Notes: generated from the sequence alone by a model not told the origin. DNA of 64,000 nt from Alphaproteobacteria bacterium (GCA_018819265.1 JAHJQI010000029.1:1-64000), one strand, 5' to 3'. Numbered from the stretch's first letter, positions 40,401 through 50,136 are shown. Numbers and translations: made by a program.

Positions 40401-40922
40401 ATGCAGCCCGGCGACGCCGGCCGCATCTTCGAGAACGCGACGCCGCGCTTCCGGCTTGGCGTTGATGATTTCGGCGATCTGCCCCTGCCGCACGAGCGCC
40501 GGCGAACGAGCCCCCGTTGCCGCGTCTTCGAACAGGATCTTGACGTCGCGCGCGCGCGCTTCCCGCCCGTTGATGCGGTAGGCCGAACCCGCTTCCCGCT
40601 CGATGCGCCGGCTGATCTCGATCTGCTCGACGTCGTTGAATTCGGCCGGCGCCAGCCGCTCGGCGTTATCGATGAAGAGGGTGACTTCGGCGGTGTTTCG
40701 CGCCGGGCGCGTTGACGTCCCGGCAAAAATCACGTCGTCCATCGCCGATGCTCGCATCGACTTGTACGAACTCTCGCCCATCACCCAGCGCAACGCTTCG
40801 AGAAGGTTGGACTTGCCGCAGCCATTGGGACCGACGACGCCGGTCAGCCCGCGCGAGATCACAAGCTCGGTAGGTTCGACGAATGACTTGAAACCGACAA
40901 GCCGCAGACGGCTCAGATGCAT
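37455..40922 (-). CDS. smc: chromosome segregation protein SMC
   Basis: MHLSRLRLVGFKSFVEPTELVISRGLTGVVGPNGCGKSNLLEALRWVMGE; LSGGEQTLTALALIFAVF; VLDEVDAPLDDAN. Confidence 0.97.
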   Translation of the reverse strand: MHLSRLRLVGFKSFVEPTELVISRGLTGVVGPNGCGKSNLLEALRWVMGESSYKSMRASAMDDVIFAGTSTRPARNTAEVTLFIDNAERLAPAEFNDVEQIEISRRIEREAGSAYRINGREARARDVKILFEDAATGARSPALVRQGQIAEIINAKPEARRRVLEDAAGVAGLHSRRHEAELRLKAAEANLARLDDVVGGLNAQIEVLKRQARQARRYREISGQITKVEALALHLAWLSAQAAVEREEALLAAVLERLGSAVTAEAQALRSEEQAGEGLPPLRAIVAEKAAAAGRVRHEVEAFEREAERQAQRAEELSARVASYQRDIEREEGMCGESAETLTRLDGEIAGLLEEEAGFGISEQNAREEFQTAEAALAVREAELSEATGGLANETARRAGLVCNLEERRASSRRLEIQLGQLDEQARGIAGSSELTSLKAGYEASCGELEHRLGTLEASSAGVEEAVRARAGALEIARERAQQIKLKSNALSTERETLLRLLGPAQSDAFPALIDAIKVTPGYETALGAALGDDLDAPADEAAALHWRLVTGGGDDAALPAGVEPLSKFVKAPAELARRLRQIGIVTRAEGRRLQNVLAPGQRLVSREGDLWRWDGFVAASEGMSAAAMRLEQRNRLLALEQEEAEIADVIEARSDELDAAAKALAAAQESERKLRSQWRDTQSELGSVRAKLDGVQRRIAETETKLAAIAGARQRLVSERDEQLRQFSDAEAALAAFPEARLQELAAVRDEAQGSAQQLRSEVAEKRATLNALHAKRQDRQRRIGALRDDVKRWQERAAAAERQLAALRERIGAARAQLDELVDLPEKVAAQRQNLLDAVSEAEAQHRSAADTLQDAETAAKQAVEALRAVQAAVSAAREERAGIEARLSAQRQRRDDDTRRIREVFDTDPMSCLRIAEVPEGADLPAFDDVERRLLRLRADRERLGGVNLQADDDLQRLAAQVSELETERADVQQAIDKLRQAIGQLNREGRRRINEAFESVNLHFERLFQTLFNGGEARLEMVQSQEDPLEGGLEIIAKPPGKKPATLSLLSGGEQTLTALALIFAVFLTNPSPICVLDEVDAPLDDANIDRFCTLMENMAEDTATRFLVITHHPMTMTRMHRLFGVTMAEKGISQLVSVDLETAQGFREAG

Positions 40923-40977
40923 GTTGGCGTCTCCGGCCCGACGATGACGCTGGCCCCAGGGATCGTTTCACGAACGC

Positions 40978-41084
40978 TCAACACCGGCTTGCCGGGTGTT
41001 GACCAAACATAACGAACACCGGCTTGCCGGGTGTTGACCAGACAGCACGCTCAACACCGGCTTGCCGGGTGTTGACCAAACAGC
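40978..41084. repeat. three intergenic CAACACCGGCTTGCCGGGTGTTG palindromes
   Basis: ACACCGGCTTGCCGGGTGTT at 40981, 41016 and 41054 (spacing 35 and 38 bp). Confidence 0.9.
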
Positions 41085-41089
41085 ACTAA

Positions 41090-41917
41090 TCAGTTCGCTA
41101 CCGCCATCGAGGTCCCGGCGGTCCCGGCGGTCCCGGCGGTCCCGGCGGCAAGTTCCGCATCGACGAGCGCCTTGAGGTCACCGTAGTCGAGAACCTTCTT
41201 CACCAGCGTGTTCTGGATATAGAAGTTCGGCGTTCCGATAATCCCAAGCTTGCGACCGCGATCCTTCACCCACTTCAGACCCGCGATTAAGTCCTGATTC
41301 TTGAGGCAGGCGTCAAATTCCGCACGGGATAACCCACTTTCGGCAGCCACTGCGTGGATCTTGTCGATCCGCACCTCCTGGCTCACCCAATTCGCCTGCC
41401 GGTCGAGGAACTTGCCGTAGAGCGCGAAATATTGCGAAGCAGGCGCACAGCGCAGCGCAATCGTGGCGTTGCCCGACGAGCGCCCGATCGGAAACTCTCG
41501 GACGATGAATCGGACCTTGCCGGTATCGATATAATCGCGCTTGAAGGCCGGAAAAACCGTTGCCTGAAAGCGCCGGCAGTAGGGGCACGTCAGGGACGCA
41601 TATTTGATGACCGTCACCGGGGCGTCCGCGCGTCCAACAGACCTCTCCGGCAGCGGGCCGGTCTTGAGCACGTCGCCAAGCGTCGGATTGACCATCACTT
41701 CACGGCGCCCGTAGTCCGTCGGCGTGCCGTCGTGGAACGGGTTGAACGGCTGCGCCTTGGGCTCGCCCCCCGCACCGTAGGCGCCGCCCGGGGCTGCTGA
41801 GATGTCGGCGGTCAGTGTGTTGGTGGTCAATAGCTGATCGCCCGAGCAGGCGGCCAGCAACGCCGCCGCGGCAATCGCAGCGCTGATCCGCGCCAACCGG
41901 CCGGCCCCTGTTCTCAC
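41090..41917 (-). CDS. DsbA-like thioredoxin-domain lipoprotein
   Basis: CPYC motif in YASLTCPYCRRFQATVFPAFKRDYIDTGKVRFIVREFPIG; lipobox LLAACSG. Confidence 0.87.
   Translation of the reverse strand: MRTGAGRLARISAAIAAAALLAACSGDQLLTTNTLTADISAAPGGAYGAGGEPKAQPFNPFHDGTPTDYGRREVMVNPTLGDVLKTGPLPERSVGRADAPVTVIKYASLTCPYCRRFQATVFPAFKRDYIDTGKVRFIVREFPIGRSSGNATIALRCAPASQYFALYGKFLDRQANWVSQEVRIDKIHAVAAESGLSRAEFDACLKNQDLIAGLKWVKDRGRKLGIIGTPNFYIQNTLVKKVLDYGDLKALVDAELAAGTAGTAGTAGTSMAVAN
41111..41146. repeat. 9-bp tandem repeat x4 in the 3' end of the DsbA-like gene
   Basis: GGTCCCGGC x4, encodes (GTA)n at the C-terminus. Confidence 0.85.
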
Positions 41918-41941
41918 GAGTTCTCCCCTCTCGCCGGTGAC

Positions 41942-42616
41942 TCAGCCTTCAGCCAGCAGCGGGTCGATGGCCTTCGAAAGCGCTTCGAGCGTCGGCCCAC
42001 CGTCAAGTTTCTCGCCATTGATGAAGAATGTCGGCGTTGACGTTACACCGAACTCTTCGGAAGCTTTCTTGCGCTGAGCAAGAATCTTGTCGAGCAGCGG
42101 CTGATCCTTCAGGCACGTCTCGAACGATTCCTTCGTGAAGCCTGCCTGCTTGGCAATTTCGAACAGCGCCGGCACCGGTTTGTCGCGCACGAAGGCCCAA
42201 TCCTCCATCTTCGAGAACAGCACCGAGATCATCGGCAGCGTCTTGCCCTCGCCTGAGCAGCGCGCCAGCATCGACGCGGCGGCGGCCAGGTTGTCGAGCG
42301 GGAATTCGCGGAAGATGAAGCGCACCTTGCCGCTGTCGATGTACTTCTCTTTGATCTGAGGATAGATGTCGTTATGGAACCGGGCGCAGTGCGGACACGT
42401 CATCGAGGCGTACTCGACCACCGTCACCTTGGCATCCGCCGGGCCGATGGCGAGTTCCGGCAACCCGGTATCGGCCATCAGCTTCGCCTGCTCGACGGCC
42501 ACCGCCGGCTGCGCGGCGAGGCCGAGCCCCAGCCCTGCGGCTGCTGCCGCCGCCGCCGTTACCGCAAGGACATGACGGCGGGTGAGGGATGTTTGGAATT
42601 CAGGCTGTTTGGACAT
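41942..42616 (-). CDS. DsbA-like thioredoxin-domain exported protein
   Basis: CPHC motif; TAT-like N-terminus TRRHVLAVTAAAAAAAGLG. Confidence 0.88.
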   Translation of the reverse strand: MSKQPEFQTSLTRRHVLAVTAAAAAAAGLGLGLAAQPAVAVEQAKLMADTGLPELAIGPADAKVTVVEYASMTCPHCARFHNDIYPQIKEKYIDSGKVRFIFREFPLDNLAAAASMLARCSGEGKTLPMISVLFSKMEDWAFVRDKPVPALFEIAKQAGFTKESFETCLKDQPLLDKILAQRKKASEEFGVTSTPTFFINGEKLDGGPTLEALSKAIDPLLAEG

Positions 42617-42849
42617 CGGCAAGAGCGGCTCCTGATGGCAAGTTGCGCGCGGGTTCGCTGTCCTCAACCGGTCAGCCGAACGAGATTATTGGTTCGATTA
42701 AGTCAATTCCGGCGTGAATGGCAACTGAACGCTTTGTAAGACTGCGAAATATTGCGAAATGTCGCAGTAAACCGCTCCCGGAACGGCACCACAGAACGAC
42801 CCCGGGGAGTTCCCGGCTCGGGCACAGAAGCAAGTCTCAGAGCAGTATG

Positions 42850-43494
42850 CTAGGTTCGAAGAATCCCGGCTTGCAGGCGCTGCAATGACTGGCGCAATTT
42901 CTCATCCGTCACGCCCGCCATGAGATCGCCGGGTATCGCGGACCGTTCAGCGCTCGACGTTCCAGAAGTAGCGCTCGCGGGCCTGCCCGCGCCTTGCGGC
43001 CACCCCGCCGCGCGTGTCCCGGCGTCGAGCGGCATCTGCAAGATCTTCAACCCGGAAACTGCCCGGTACCCGAAATAGCTGTTGATTCGCTCCACGATCT
43101 GGCCGGCGCCGTATTCGACGTCGAGCGCGCGCGCCGGTTCCACCCGTAAAATCAGCGTCGCCCCCGGACGGCCCTCGCAGCCCGCGTCGACATCGCCGGA
43201 CACGGAAACCATGCGCGGCCACTTCAGTTTTTCGGGTCTCGTGAACACGGCCAGGTCGGCGCCCGCGATCGCCGCCCAGTCGGTCAATAGCGCCACCGTC
43301 GAAAATCCGTATTTCTCGAAGGCCTTCTGCGCCAGCTTCGGCACGAAGCTTCCAACCGACTTGCCGACGTTGATCTTTTTCGCCCCGACCGCCAGATGCC
43401 GGCGCAGAATCGCTTCGCGCGGACCCTTCGGGCGCAGCGAACCGCGCAAACCGGACAGGCTGGACCGTGTCGGAGATGAGAGCGGGCGCGTCAT
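42850..43494 (-). CDS. DUF721/DciA family protein
   Basis: LTDWAAIAGADLAVFTRPEKLKWPR...TLILRVEPARALDVEYGAGQIVERINSYFGYRAVSGLKI. Confidence 0.85.
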   Translation of the reverse strand: MTRPLSSPTRSSLSGLRGSLRPKGPREAILRRHLAVGAKKINVGKSVGSFVPKLAQKAFEKYGFSTVALLTDWAAIAGADLAVFTRPEKLKWPRMVSVSGDVDAGCEGRPGATLILRVEPARALDVEYGAGQIVERINSYFGYRAVSGLKILQMPLDAGTRAAGWPQGAGRPASATSGTSSAERSAIPGDLMAGVTDEKLRQSLQRLQAGILRT

Positions 43495-43619
43495 CGCGAG
43501 AACCTGGATCGACAGAGCAAAATGAACCTGCGGCGTGATCGTTTCCACAGCTGAGGCCGTAGGGTTAACATTTGCGGACTGATTCGCGCCCGGCGCCACG
43601 AGGCCGGCATGAGGGCACC

Positions 43620-44732
43620 ATGAGCACCGTTGCACAAAAACAACTCCCGCTCCGGCCAGCCGGGCCCGCGACCGTCGAGCGCCTGTTGAGATGGTACGAC
43701 ACTGAACGCCGCGATCTGCCCTGGCGCACCGCCGAAGGCGACCGTCCCGACGCTTACCGCATATGGCTCAGCGAAATCATGTTGCAGCAGACGACGGTGA
43801 AAGCGGTGACGCCGTACTTCCACGCCTTCCTGCGGCGTTGGCCGACCGTGAAGAAACTCGCAAGCGCCGATCTCGACGAAGTCCTGGCGGCCTGGGCCGG
43901 ACTTGGCTACTACACCCGCGCCCGCAACCTGCACAAATGCGCGGCGACGATCGCCGCCGATTATAACGGCCGCTTCCCGCGCACCGAAAAGGAACTGCTC
44001 AAGCTCCCAGGCATCGGCCCTTATACCGCCGCCGCTATTGCAGCGATCGCGTTTGGAGCAAGAACCGCACCCGTCGACGGCAACATCGAGCGCGTCGTCT
44101 GCCGGCTGTTCGCGTTGCAGCTACCGCTGCCGGCGGCCAAGCCGGAGGTCAAGCGCTTCGCCGAAACGCTGGTTCCCGCCAGCCGCCCCGGTGATTTCGC
44201 ACAGGCGCTGATGGATCTCGGCGCGACGGTGTGCACGCCGAAACGCCCGTCCTGCCTGACCTGCCCGTTGCAGCCGGATTGCCACGCCAGCGCCAAGGGC
44301 ATTGCCGCCGAACTCCCTCGCAGAGCCCCCAAGGCCGAACGTCCGAACCGCTACGGCCACGCTTTCGTTGCGTTGCGCGAAGATGGTCAGGTGCTGTTGC
44401 GCCGCCGACCGGACGCCGGACTCCTCGGCGGCATGCTGGAAGTCCCCTCCACGGACTGGAAACCTGCCATGCTCGCAGTGGGCACGGCCCGACGCACAGC
44501 GCCGCTTGATGCCGAGTGGTGGCCGGTGCCGGGCAGCGTCATTCACACCTTCACGCATTTCCGACTGGAGCTGTGTGTTTATCTTGCCGTCGTTCCGCTT
44601 GAAGCCAGCCCGAATTTATGGGCCGAGCCGGATCGCTGCCGCTGGATTCCCCGGCGCAAACTCGATGCCGAAGCCGTCCCCAGCCTCATGCGCAAGGTCA
44701 TCGCGCATGCGCTGAAGTGGAAGGACGCTTGA
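43620..44732 (+). CDS. mutY: A/G-specific adenine glycosylase
   Basis: LPWRTAEGDRPDAYRIWLSEIMLQQTTVKAVTPYF; LPGIGPYTAAAIAAIAF; Fe-S Cys cluster CTPKRPSCLTCPLQPDC. Confidence 0.95.
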   Translation: MSTVAQKQLPLRPAGPATVERLLRWYDTERRDLPWRTAEGDRPDAYRIWLSEIMLQQTTVKAVTPYFHAFLRRWPTVKKLASADLDEVLAAWAGLGYYTRARNLHKCAATIAADYNGRFPRTEKELLKLPGIGPYTAAAIAAIAFGARTAPVDGNIERVVCRLFALQLPLPAAKPEVKRFAETLVPASRPGDFAQALMDLGATVCTPKRPSCLTCPLQPDCHASAKGIAAELPRRAPKAERPNRYGHAFVALREDGQVLLRRRPDAGLLGGMLEVPSTDWKPAMLAVGTARRTAPLDAEWWPVPGSVIHTFTHFRLELCVYLAVVPLEASPNLWAEPDRCRWIPRRKLDAEAVPSLMRKVIAHALKWKDA

Positions 44733-44745
44733 CCGGCGTTCCGAA

Positions 44746-46023
44746 TTATTTCGTCAGGCGCTTGGCGACGGGATCGTAGGAAATCTTCTGTGGCCCGGAC
44801 TCTTTAGTTGAGTTTTCGGGCAAGCCGTCGGCAAAGCCGTTCGACAGCCGCGACTTCTTGCGCCCCATCGGCGCGGCGTTCTCGCGAACCACCCGGAACC
44901 CGAGGCCGTTGTTGGCGAATTCCTCACTGACCCCGACACGGGTCGCAAAGTCGAGATGCGCCGGCCCGCTGTACCACGCCCCACCCTTGGCGACGCGGCG
45001 CGTGCAATCGACATCTCCGGCCGGGCTTTGCCCCGAGCCGTTAAGATAGCCTTTCGACCAGCAGTCTGCGGTCATTTCCCAGGCGTTGCCGTGCACGTCA
45101 TGCATATCGTTGCCGTTGGCGGGATAGGTTCCGACCGGCGCCGTCCCGTTCACCCGGCGTCCCTCTTTGGCTGCAAAATTGGCCAGATCGCCGGTCACCG
45201 GCCCAGGCATGAAATAGGCCCCTGTCAGTCCGGCGCGCGCGGCATATTCCCACTCGATTTCGGTCGGCAGGCGATAGGGGATGCTCGTCTTCAGCGTCAG
45301 CCACTCGACATAGGCGAGTGCATCCTTGAAGCTGACGCACACGGCCGGATTCGCTGGCGCCTGCTTGAAGCCGGGCTTTTCGAAATTGACACTCGTCTTT
45401 CCCGCCTGGCACGTTTTCGCCGGTTTGTAGCCGGTTTCCGTCGCGAAGGCATTATATTGCTCGAAAGTCACTTCGTATTTGCCGATACCGAAATTGCGCG
45501 TGATTGCGACTTCGCTGGCCGGCGCGCTCTGCCCGCCATTGTCCGACCCGCCGTTTGCCGAACCGATCAGCGCCTTGCCCTTCTTGATGGGCACGATTTC
45601 CGGACAAGTCGGGCAGTCCTGCTTGACGCCGTCGCCCTCTTCGCCTTCCTCCGAAACATCTGCTTCTGTAGCACTTTCGGTATGGTCCATAGGCTCTTCG
45701 TCACCGAGGACGAGTCCGCCGCCGCCTGCACCGCCCTTTTTGGCCGCTTGCCCGCCCGCCCCACCGCTGCCGCCCATGCCGCCACCAACCGAAGAGGACT
45801 TCTGGGGCGCCTCGGAATTGGTCCAGCCGCCGTATTGGAATTCGCTGTCGTCGTCGATCATGAAGAATAGCCCGATGACGCAGGCGAACAGGCTGAAAAG
45901 CCCGTATTTGACGAACACCTTGGATTTGTCGCTCAAGCCGGCATCGACGAGCCAGGCGAGGAGCCCGACCACCGAGAACGCGGCCCCGACGGCAATGAGA
46001 ATGAACGTGTTCTGATCGAGCAT
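44746..46023 (-). CDS. membrane-anchored formylglycine-generating-enzyme (SUMF1)-family protein
   Basis: IGKYEVTFEQYNAF...YRLPTEIEWEYAARAG...DVHGNAWEMTADCW...NNGLGFRVVRE. Confidence 0.87.
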   Translation of the reverse strand: MLDQNTFILIAVGAAFSVVGLLAWLVDAGLSDKSKVFVKYGLFSLFACVIGLFFMIDDDSEFQYGGWTNSEAPQKSSSVGGGMGGSGGAGGQAAKKGGAGGGGLVLGDEEPMDHTESATEADVSEEGEEGDGVKQDCPTCPEIVPIKKGKALIGSANGGSDNGGQSAPASEVAITRNFGIGKYEVTFEQYNAFATETGYKPAKTCQAGKTSVNFEKPGFKQAPANPAVCVSFKDALAYVEWLTLKTSIPYRLPTEIEWEYAARAGLTGAYFMPGPVTGDLANFAAKEGRRVNGTAPVGTYPANGNDMHDVHGNAWEMTADCWSKGYLNGSGQSPAGDVDCTRRVAKGGAWYSGPAHLDFATRVGVSEEFANNGLGFRVVRENAAPMGRKKSRLSNGFADGLPENSTKESGPQKISYDPVAKRLTK

Positions 46024-46361
46024 GTATGAAGCTCCCCCTGCCGCACGCCGAACTCCGCGCGCGCAAACCCGGTTTGTAAACGTTGCGAAGTTTTACAGGT
46101 CGCCCGTCACCATCGGCTTAAACGATAATGAACAATGTGTTGCCAGCCGTCCCCGATCGAGACTTGGGTGGGACTCGAACCGCCTGTGGAGAGACGAGCG
46201 GCAATATGGTCGCAGGCGTTCAAAGCCCCCGTTTTCCGCTGGTTTGCCAAACCTTTGTCGCAGTCCCCGTTTCTTGACACCCCACAACACCGACTTTATG
46301 GTCCGGCGCGTTACGAACCCTGCCGATTTTCCGCCCGATTCTGCTTTTGAGGCTTCATCCG

Positions 46362-46796
46362 ATGTCACCTGCAGAGAAGGGCTCCGACCGAAACGAAGGA
46401 CATCTCAGTCCCGAGGAACGGGCCGAATTCAAGCGGCGATCCGCTGAAATCGGCCGCAAGCTCAATGCGGCTCGTCCTCAATCGGGCGCGTCGAAACGTG
46501 GGCAGGGGTCGAAAGACGGTTCCAGCAACGAGCTCGTAGGCCGCGCGTTGCGCCTGTCGACCGAGTTGATCGGCGGGATTGTCGTGGGAACCGGGCTTGG
46601 CTGGTGGTTCGATACCTATCTGATGCCGACTGTCTTTGGCGTCAAAACCTGGCCGCTGATGTTTATCGTGTTCTTCCTGCTCGGTTCGGCCGCAGGGATG
46701 CTGAACGTGGTGCGCAGCGGCATGAAAATGAAGACCGGACCGAGCGATCCCTCGAAAGGGCCTGCCGTACCGGACGATGAAGACGACGTCAAATAA
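46362..46796 (+). CDS. atpI: ATP synthase subunit I (AtpI)
   Basis: AtpI-like [48 protein letters not shown] upstream of atpB. Confidence 0.85.
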   Translation: MSPAEKGSDRNEGHLSPEERAEFKRRSAEIGRKLNAARPQSGASKRGQGSKDGSSNELVGRALRLSTELIGGIVVGTGLGWWFDTYLMPTVFGVKTWPLMFIVFFLLGSAAGMLNVVRSGMKMKTGPSDPSKGPAVPDDEDDVK

Positions 46797-46806
46797 GGGG
46801 GCCACC

Positions 46807-47577
46807 GTGGCAGCAGAAGGTCATGGGCACAGTCCGATCGAGCAGTTCGAAATCAGGGAACTGCTGCCGATCAATATATTCGGAATCGATGCCTCACTGA
46901 CGAACTCTGGCGCCTACATGCTTGTGGCACTGGGTTTGATCGTCGGGTTTCTCTACTTTTCGACCGGCGGCCGCTCGCTGGTTCCAACCCGCCTGCAGTC
47001 GATCTCCGAACTGCTCTACGAGTTCGTAGCCAACACTGTGCGCGAGAACGTCGGCAACCAGGGGATGCAGTTCTTCCCCCTCGTATTCTCGCTGTTCATC
47101 TTCGTGCTCGTTCTCAATTTGCTCGGCATGATCCCGATCCCTGGCATCACCTTTACGGTTACGAGCCACATCGCCATCACCGCCTCGCTGGCACTCATGG
47201 TGATTTCAATCGTCATCTTCTACGGGCTCTACAAGCACGGGCTGGGCTTCTTCAAGATTTTCGTCCCGTCCGGAGTGCCGCTCGCACTTTACCCGTTGCT
47301 GATCCCGATCGAGATCATCTCGTTCATATCGCGCCCGATCAGCCTCTCGGTCCGTCTCTTCGCCAACATGCTCGCCGGCCACATCGCCTTGAAGATCTTC
47401 GCGGGCTTCATCGGCGTGCTGCTTGGCGCGGGCGCATGGGCGATCCTGGCGCCGCTGCCGCTGGCGCTGACGGTCGCCTTGACCGCACTCGAAGTTCTGG
47501 TTGCCGTGCTGCAAGCCTACGTGTTCGCCGTTCTGACCTGCATTTACCTGTCGGATGCGGTGCACGGTTCGCACTAA
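46807..47577 (+). CDS. atpB: F0F1 ATP synthase subunit a (probable GTG start; ATG alternative at 46777)
   Basis: [57 protein letters not shown]. Confidence 0.95.
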   Translation: MAAEGHGHSPIEQFEIRELLPINIFGIDASLTNSGAYMLVALGLIVGFLYFSTGGRSLVPTRLQSISELLYEFVANTVRENVGNQGMQFFPLVFSLFIFVLVLNLLGMIPIPGITFTVTSHIAITASLALMVISIVIFYGLYKHGLGFFKIFVPSGVPLALYPLLIPIEIISFISRPISLSVRLFANMLAGHIALKIFAGFIGVLLGAGAWAILAPLPLALTVALTALEVLVAVLQAYVFAVLTCIYLSDAVHGSH

Positions 47578-47659
47578 TTCGCCAATCGGAATTGCCTCAA
47601 CTGCCGAAATCACGAAATCGGACAACTTAAACCAATCGAACTCAACGAAGGAGAACGTC

Positions 47660-47887
47660 ATGGATCCAGCAGCAGCAAAATATATCGGCGCAGGTCTCGC
47701 CGCGATCGGCACCGGCGCAGCAGGCATCGGCCTCGGCACGCTGTTCGGCCACTTCCTCGCCGGCGCCCTGCGTAACCCGTCGGCCGCCGACGGCCAGCGC
47801 GGCACCCTGCTCCTCGGCTTCGCATTGACCGAAGCCCTCGGCATCTTCGCGCTGCTCATCGCACTGCTGCTTTTGTTCGCCGTCTGA
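47660..47887 (+). CDS. atpE: F0F1 ATP synthase subunit c
   Basis: [42 protein letters not shown]...[21 protein letters not shown]. Confidence 0.97.
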   Translation: MDPAAAKYIGAGLAAIGTGAAGIGLGTLFGHFLAGALRNPSAADGQRGTLLLGFALTEALGIFALLIALLLLFAV

Positions 47888-48022
47888 TAAGGGCGCGACG
47901 ACCGAACGACGACGACAGCGAGGCGGCCTGCTCCAGCAAGCCCGCCTCGCCCTTTGATCGATCCCCGATTTTCGAACGTCGCGATGCGCGACCAACGACA
48001 CCAGCGAGCCCGATTCCGAGCC

Positions 48023-48598
48023 ATGGCAGAAAAATCCACCCCCCCCCGCGCTGGCGTCGGCCACGACGTCCAGACCTCGACGGCCCCCCAAGGCGAAGCC
48101 CATGGCGGCAGCACGTTTCCACCATTCAATTCCGAGACGTTCGCCCCGCAGCTGGTCTGGCTGGCGCTCACCTTCACGATACTCTACGTCCTGATGTCCC
48201 GCCTCCTGCTGCCGCGCATCGGCGAGGTCATCGACGAGCGCCGCGAACGCATCCAACGCGACCTCGACACCGCCGAGCGCCTGAAGTCGGATACCGACAA
48301 GGCGATCGCCACCTACGAGAAGGCCTTCGCCGATGCCCGCGCCAACGCCGGCTCGATTGCCCGCGAAACCCGCGAGAAACTCGACGCGAAGGTGGCCGAG
48401 CGTCAGGCCGCGGCAGATGCCGACAATGCCGCCAACATCGCGGCGGCCGAAAAAAGCATCCAGCAAACCCGGACCAAAGCGCTCGCCAGCGTCGACGAGA
48501 TCGCCACCGATGTTGCCGGTGCCGTGATCAAGCAGCTGATCGACGCCGACGTTTCCGCTTCCGACATCCGCTCCGCGCTGTCGAGCCGCACAAGCTGA
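48023..48598 (+). CDS. atpG: F0F1 ATP synthase subunit b'
   Basis: QLVWLALTFTILYVLMSRLLLPRIGEVIDERRERIQRDLDTAERLK. Confidence 0.88.
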   Translation: MAEKSTPPRAGVGHDVQTSTAPQGEAHGGSTFPPFNSETFAPQLVWLALTFTILYVLMSRLLLPRIGEVIDERRERIQRDLDTAERLKSDTDKAIATYEKAFADARANAGSIARETREKLDAKVAERQAAADADNAANIAAAEKSIQQTRTKALASVDEIATDVAGAVIKQLIDADVSASDIRSALSSRTS

Positions 48599-48609
48599 GG
48601 ATCTGAACC

Positions 48610-49104
48610 ATGCAGGAAATCATCAACAACCCGGAATACTGGGTGATGCTCTCGTTCCTCATCTTCTGCGGGCTGCTCTACTACATGGGCGTGCCGGGAT
48701 TGATGGCCAAGGGCCTCGATGACCGCGCCGAACGCATCCGCCACGAACTCGATGAAGCCCGCCGCCTGCGCGAAGAGGCCCAGGCGCTGCTGACCGAATA
48801 TCAGAAGAAGGCGCGCGAGGCCGAGGAAGAGGCAACAAGCATCATCAATCAGGCCCGCAAGGACGCCGAAGCCCTCGAAAAAGATACCGAAGCCAAGCTC
48901 GCCGAGACCGTCGAGCGCCGCAAGAAGCTTGCAGAAGAGAAGATCGCCCGCGCCGAAGCGCAGGCCATCAGCGAGGTCAGGTCTTCAGCCGTCGATGCGG
49001 CCATCGCCGCCGCTGAAAAGATCGTCGCTGCCAAGGTCAAGGACGGCGCCGGCCGCAACCTGATCGACACCGGCATCAAGTCGCTTGGACGACGGCTGAA
49101 CTGA
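48610..49104 (+). CDS. atpF: F0F1 ATP synthase subunit b
   Basis: NPEYWVMLSFLIFCGLLYYMGVPGLMAKGLDDRAERIRHELDEARRLREEAQALL. Confidence 0.92.
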   Translation: MQEIINNPEYWVMLSFLIFCGLLYYMGVPGLMAKGLDDRAERIRHELDEARRLREEAQALLTEYQKKAREAEEEATSIINQARKDAEALEKDTEAKLAETVERRKKLAEEKIARAEAQAISEVRSSAVDAAIAAAEKIVAAKVKDGAGRNLIDTGIKSLGRRLN

Positions 49105-49142
49105 GTGAGCACCGGGCACGACGGAATTGAGTGACAAGCGAA

Positions 49143-49175
49143 AGGCGGGTGCCGCAGGGCCCCGCCTTTTGTTTT
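49143..49175 (+). terminator. Rho-independent terminator of the atp (Fo) operon
   Basis: AGGCGGGTGCCGCAGGGCCCCGCCTTTTGTTTTG. Confidence 0.75.
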
Positions 49176-49264
49176 GTGCCCATCCATTTCGCACAAGTTT
49201 TCAATTGAGAATTGAGTGAGTTCGGCGCTGTGGCGCCTGCCGCGATGCCTCACTAAAGAGTGTG

Positions 49265-49903
49265 CTAACCGGCGCCCGGCACCTTGCGGTCGAAGGCGAC
49301 ATGCATCTTGTATTCGCCAGGACGCGCGCCCTGCGCCACATCGAACGTGATGGTCCGCACGGCCGAGAAGTAGCTGATGGGATTGTCGACGTTGAGGTCG
49401 ACGGCAACTTCCATCACGTCGGCGGCAACCTTCTCGCGCTTCGCGTCGGTGACGAAGACGTTGATGGGGAACGTTGCCGAGCCCGACTGCCCGCGCGGTC
49501 CCAGCAGTACCCGCCCGGAGAACCCATACTTCACGGTGACGCGGCCCGGCTCTACGATGCATTCGCGCGCCGTCTTGGTGATTTCGCCGCGATGCTTGAT
49601 GGCGAGTCCGTCGCCAACGCGCCCATCCTCATAGATGGTGACGCTGCCTTCGCGCACCTCTGGAATGAATTCCGGACATCCATGCGCGATGGCCCCGGTC
49701 GAAAGCGAGCCCGCGCCGCCGTTGACGTCGGCCTTGGCCGCCGAAAGCAGCTGCTCTTCGGTAATCGAATCGACTTTTGCCGAACTGGCCCCGCCTCCAA
49801 GAATGGAAGAACCGAACCCGGAGGTCAGCGAGGGCATGCCGCAACCGCACAGCCCGAGTGTCAAAACGACTGCAAACCCTGCAGTGGCGCTACGCCGGCG
49901 CAT
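49265..49903 (-). CDS. hypothetical lipoprotein
   Basis: MRRRSATAGFAVVLTLGLCGCGMPSL lipobox. Confidence 0.7.
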   Translation of the reverse strand: MRRRSATAGFAVVLTLGLCGCGMPSLTSGFGSSILGGGASSAKVDSITEEQLLSAAKADVNGGAGSLSTGAIAHGCPEFIPEVREGSVTIYEDGRVGDGLAIKHRGEITKTARECIVEPGRVTVKYGFSGRVLLGPRGQSGSATFPINVFVTDAKREKVAADVMEVAVDLNVDNPISYFSAVRTITFDVAQGARPGEYKMHVAFDRKVPGAG

Positions 49904-50136
49904 GCGAGAACCTGCATGCCGTGCGGCCAAGAAGTTGGGCTCGGTGCATTGCATGATGCAGTTGAAGTCCTCATAGTTTACAAGCCGCCTCAGCGACTTG
50001 CCCGTTCCCGGACAAGATCCGGCACCGTTCTGAGTTGTCTTAACCCGATTCAACCTTTAGCACCCCCGTGTGCGGCCAGCAAAGCGCCAGAAACGGCAAA
50101 ACAGCCCTGTATTCCCGAATAACGAGGCATAACCAG

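Noticed and set aside
37506-40715. Multiple + strand ORFs opposite smc
   Set aside because: Antisense shadows in a high-GC gene; SMC Walker A and ABC signature motifs are on the minus strand.
46145-46200. tRNA T-arm-like string (GGTTCGAGTCCCACC on the minus strand)
   Set aside because: The T-stem does not pair and no anticodon or acceptor arms could be found.
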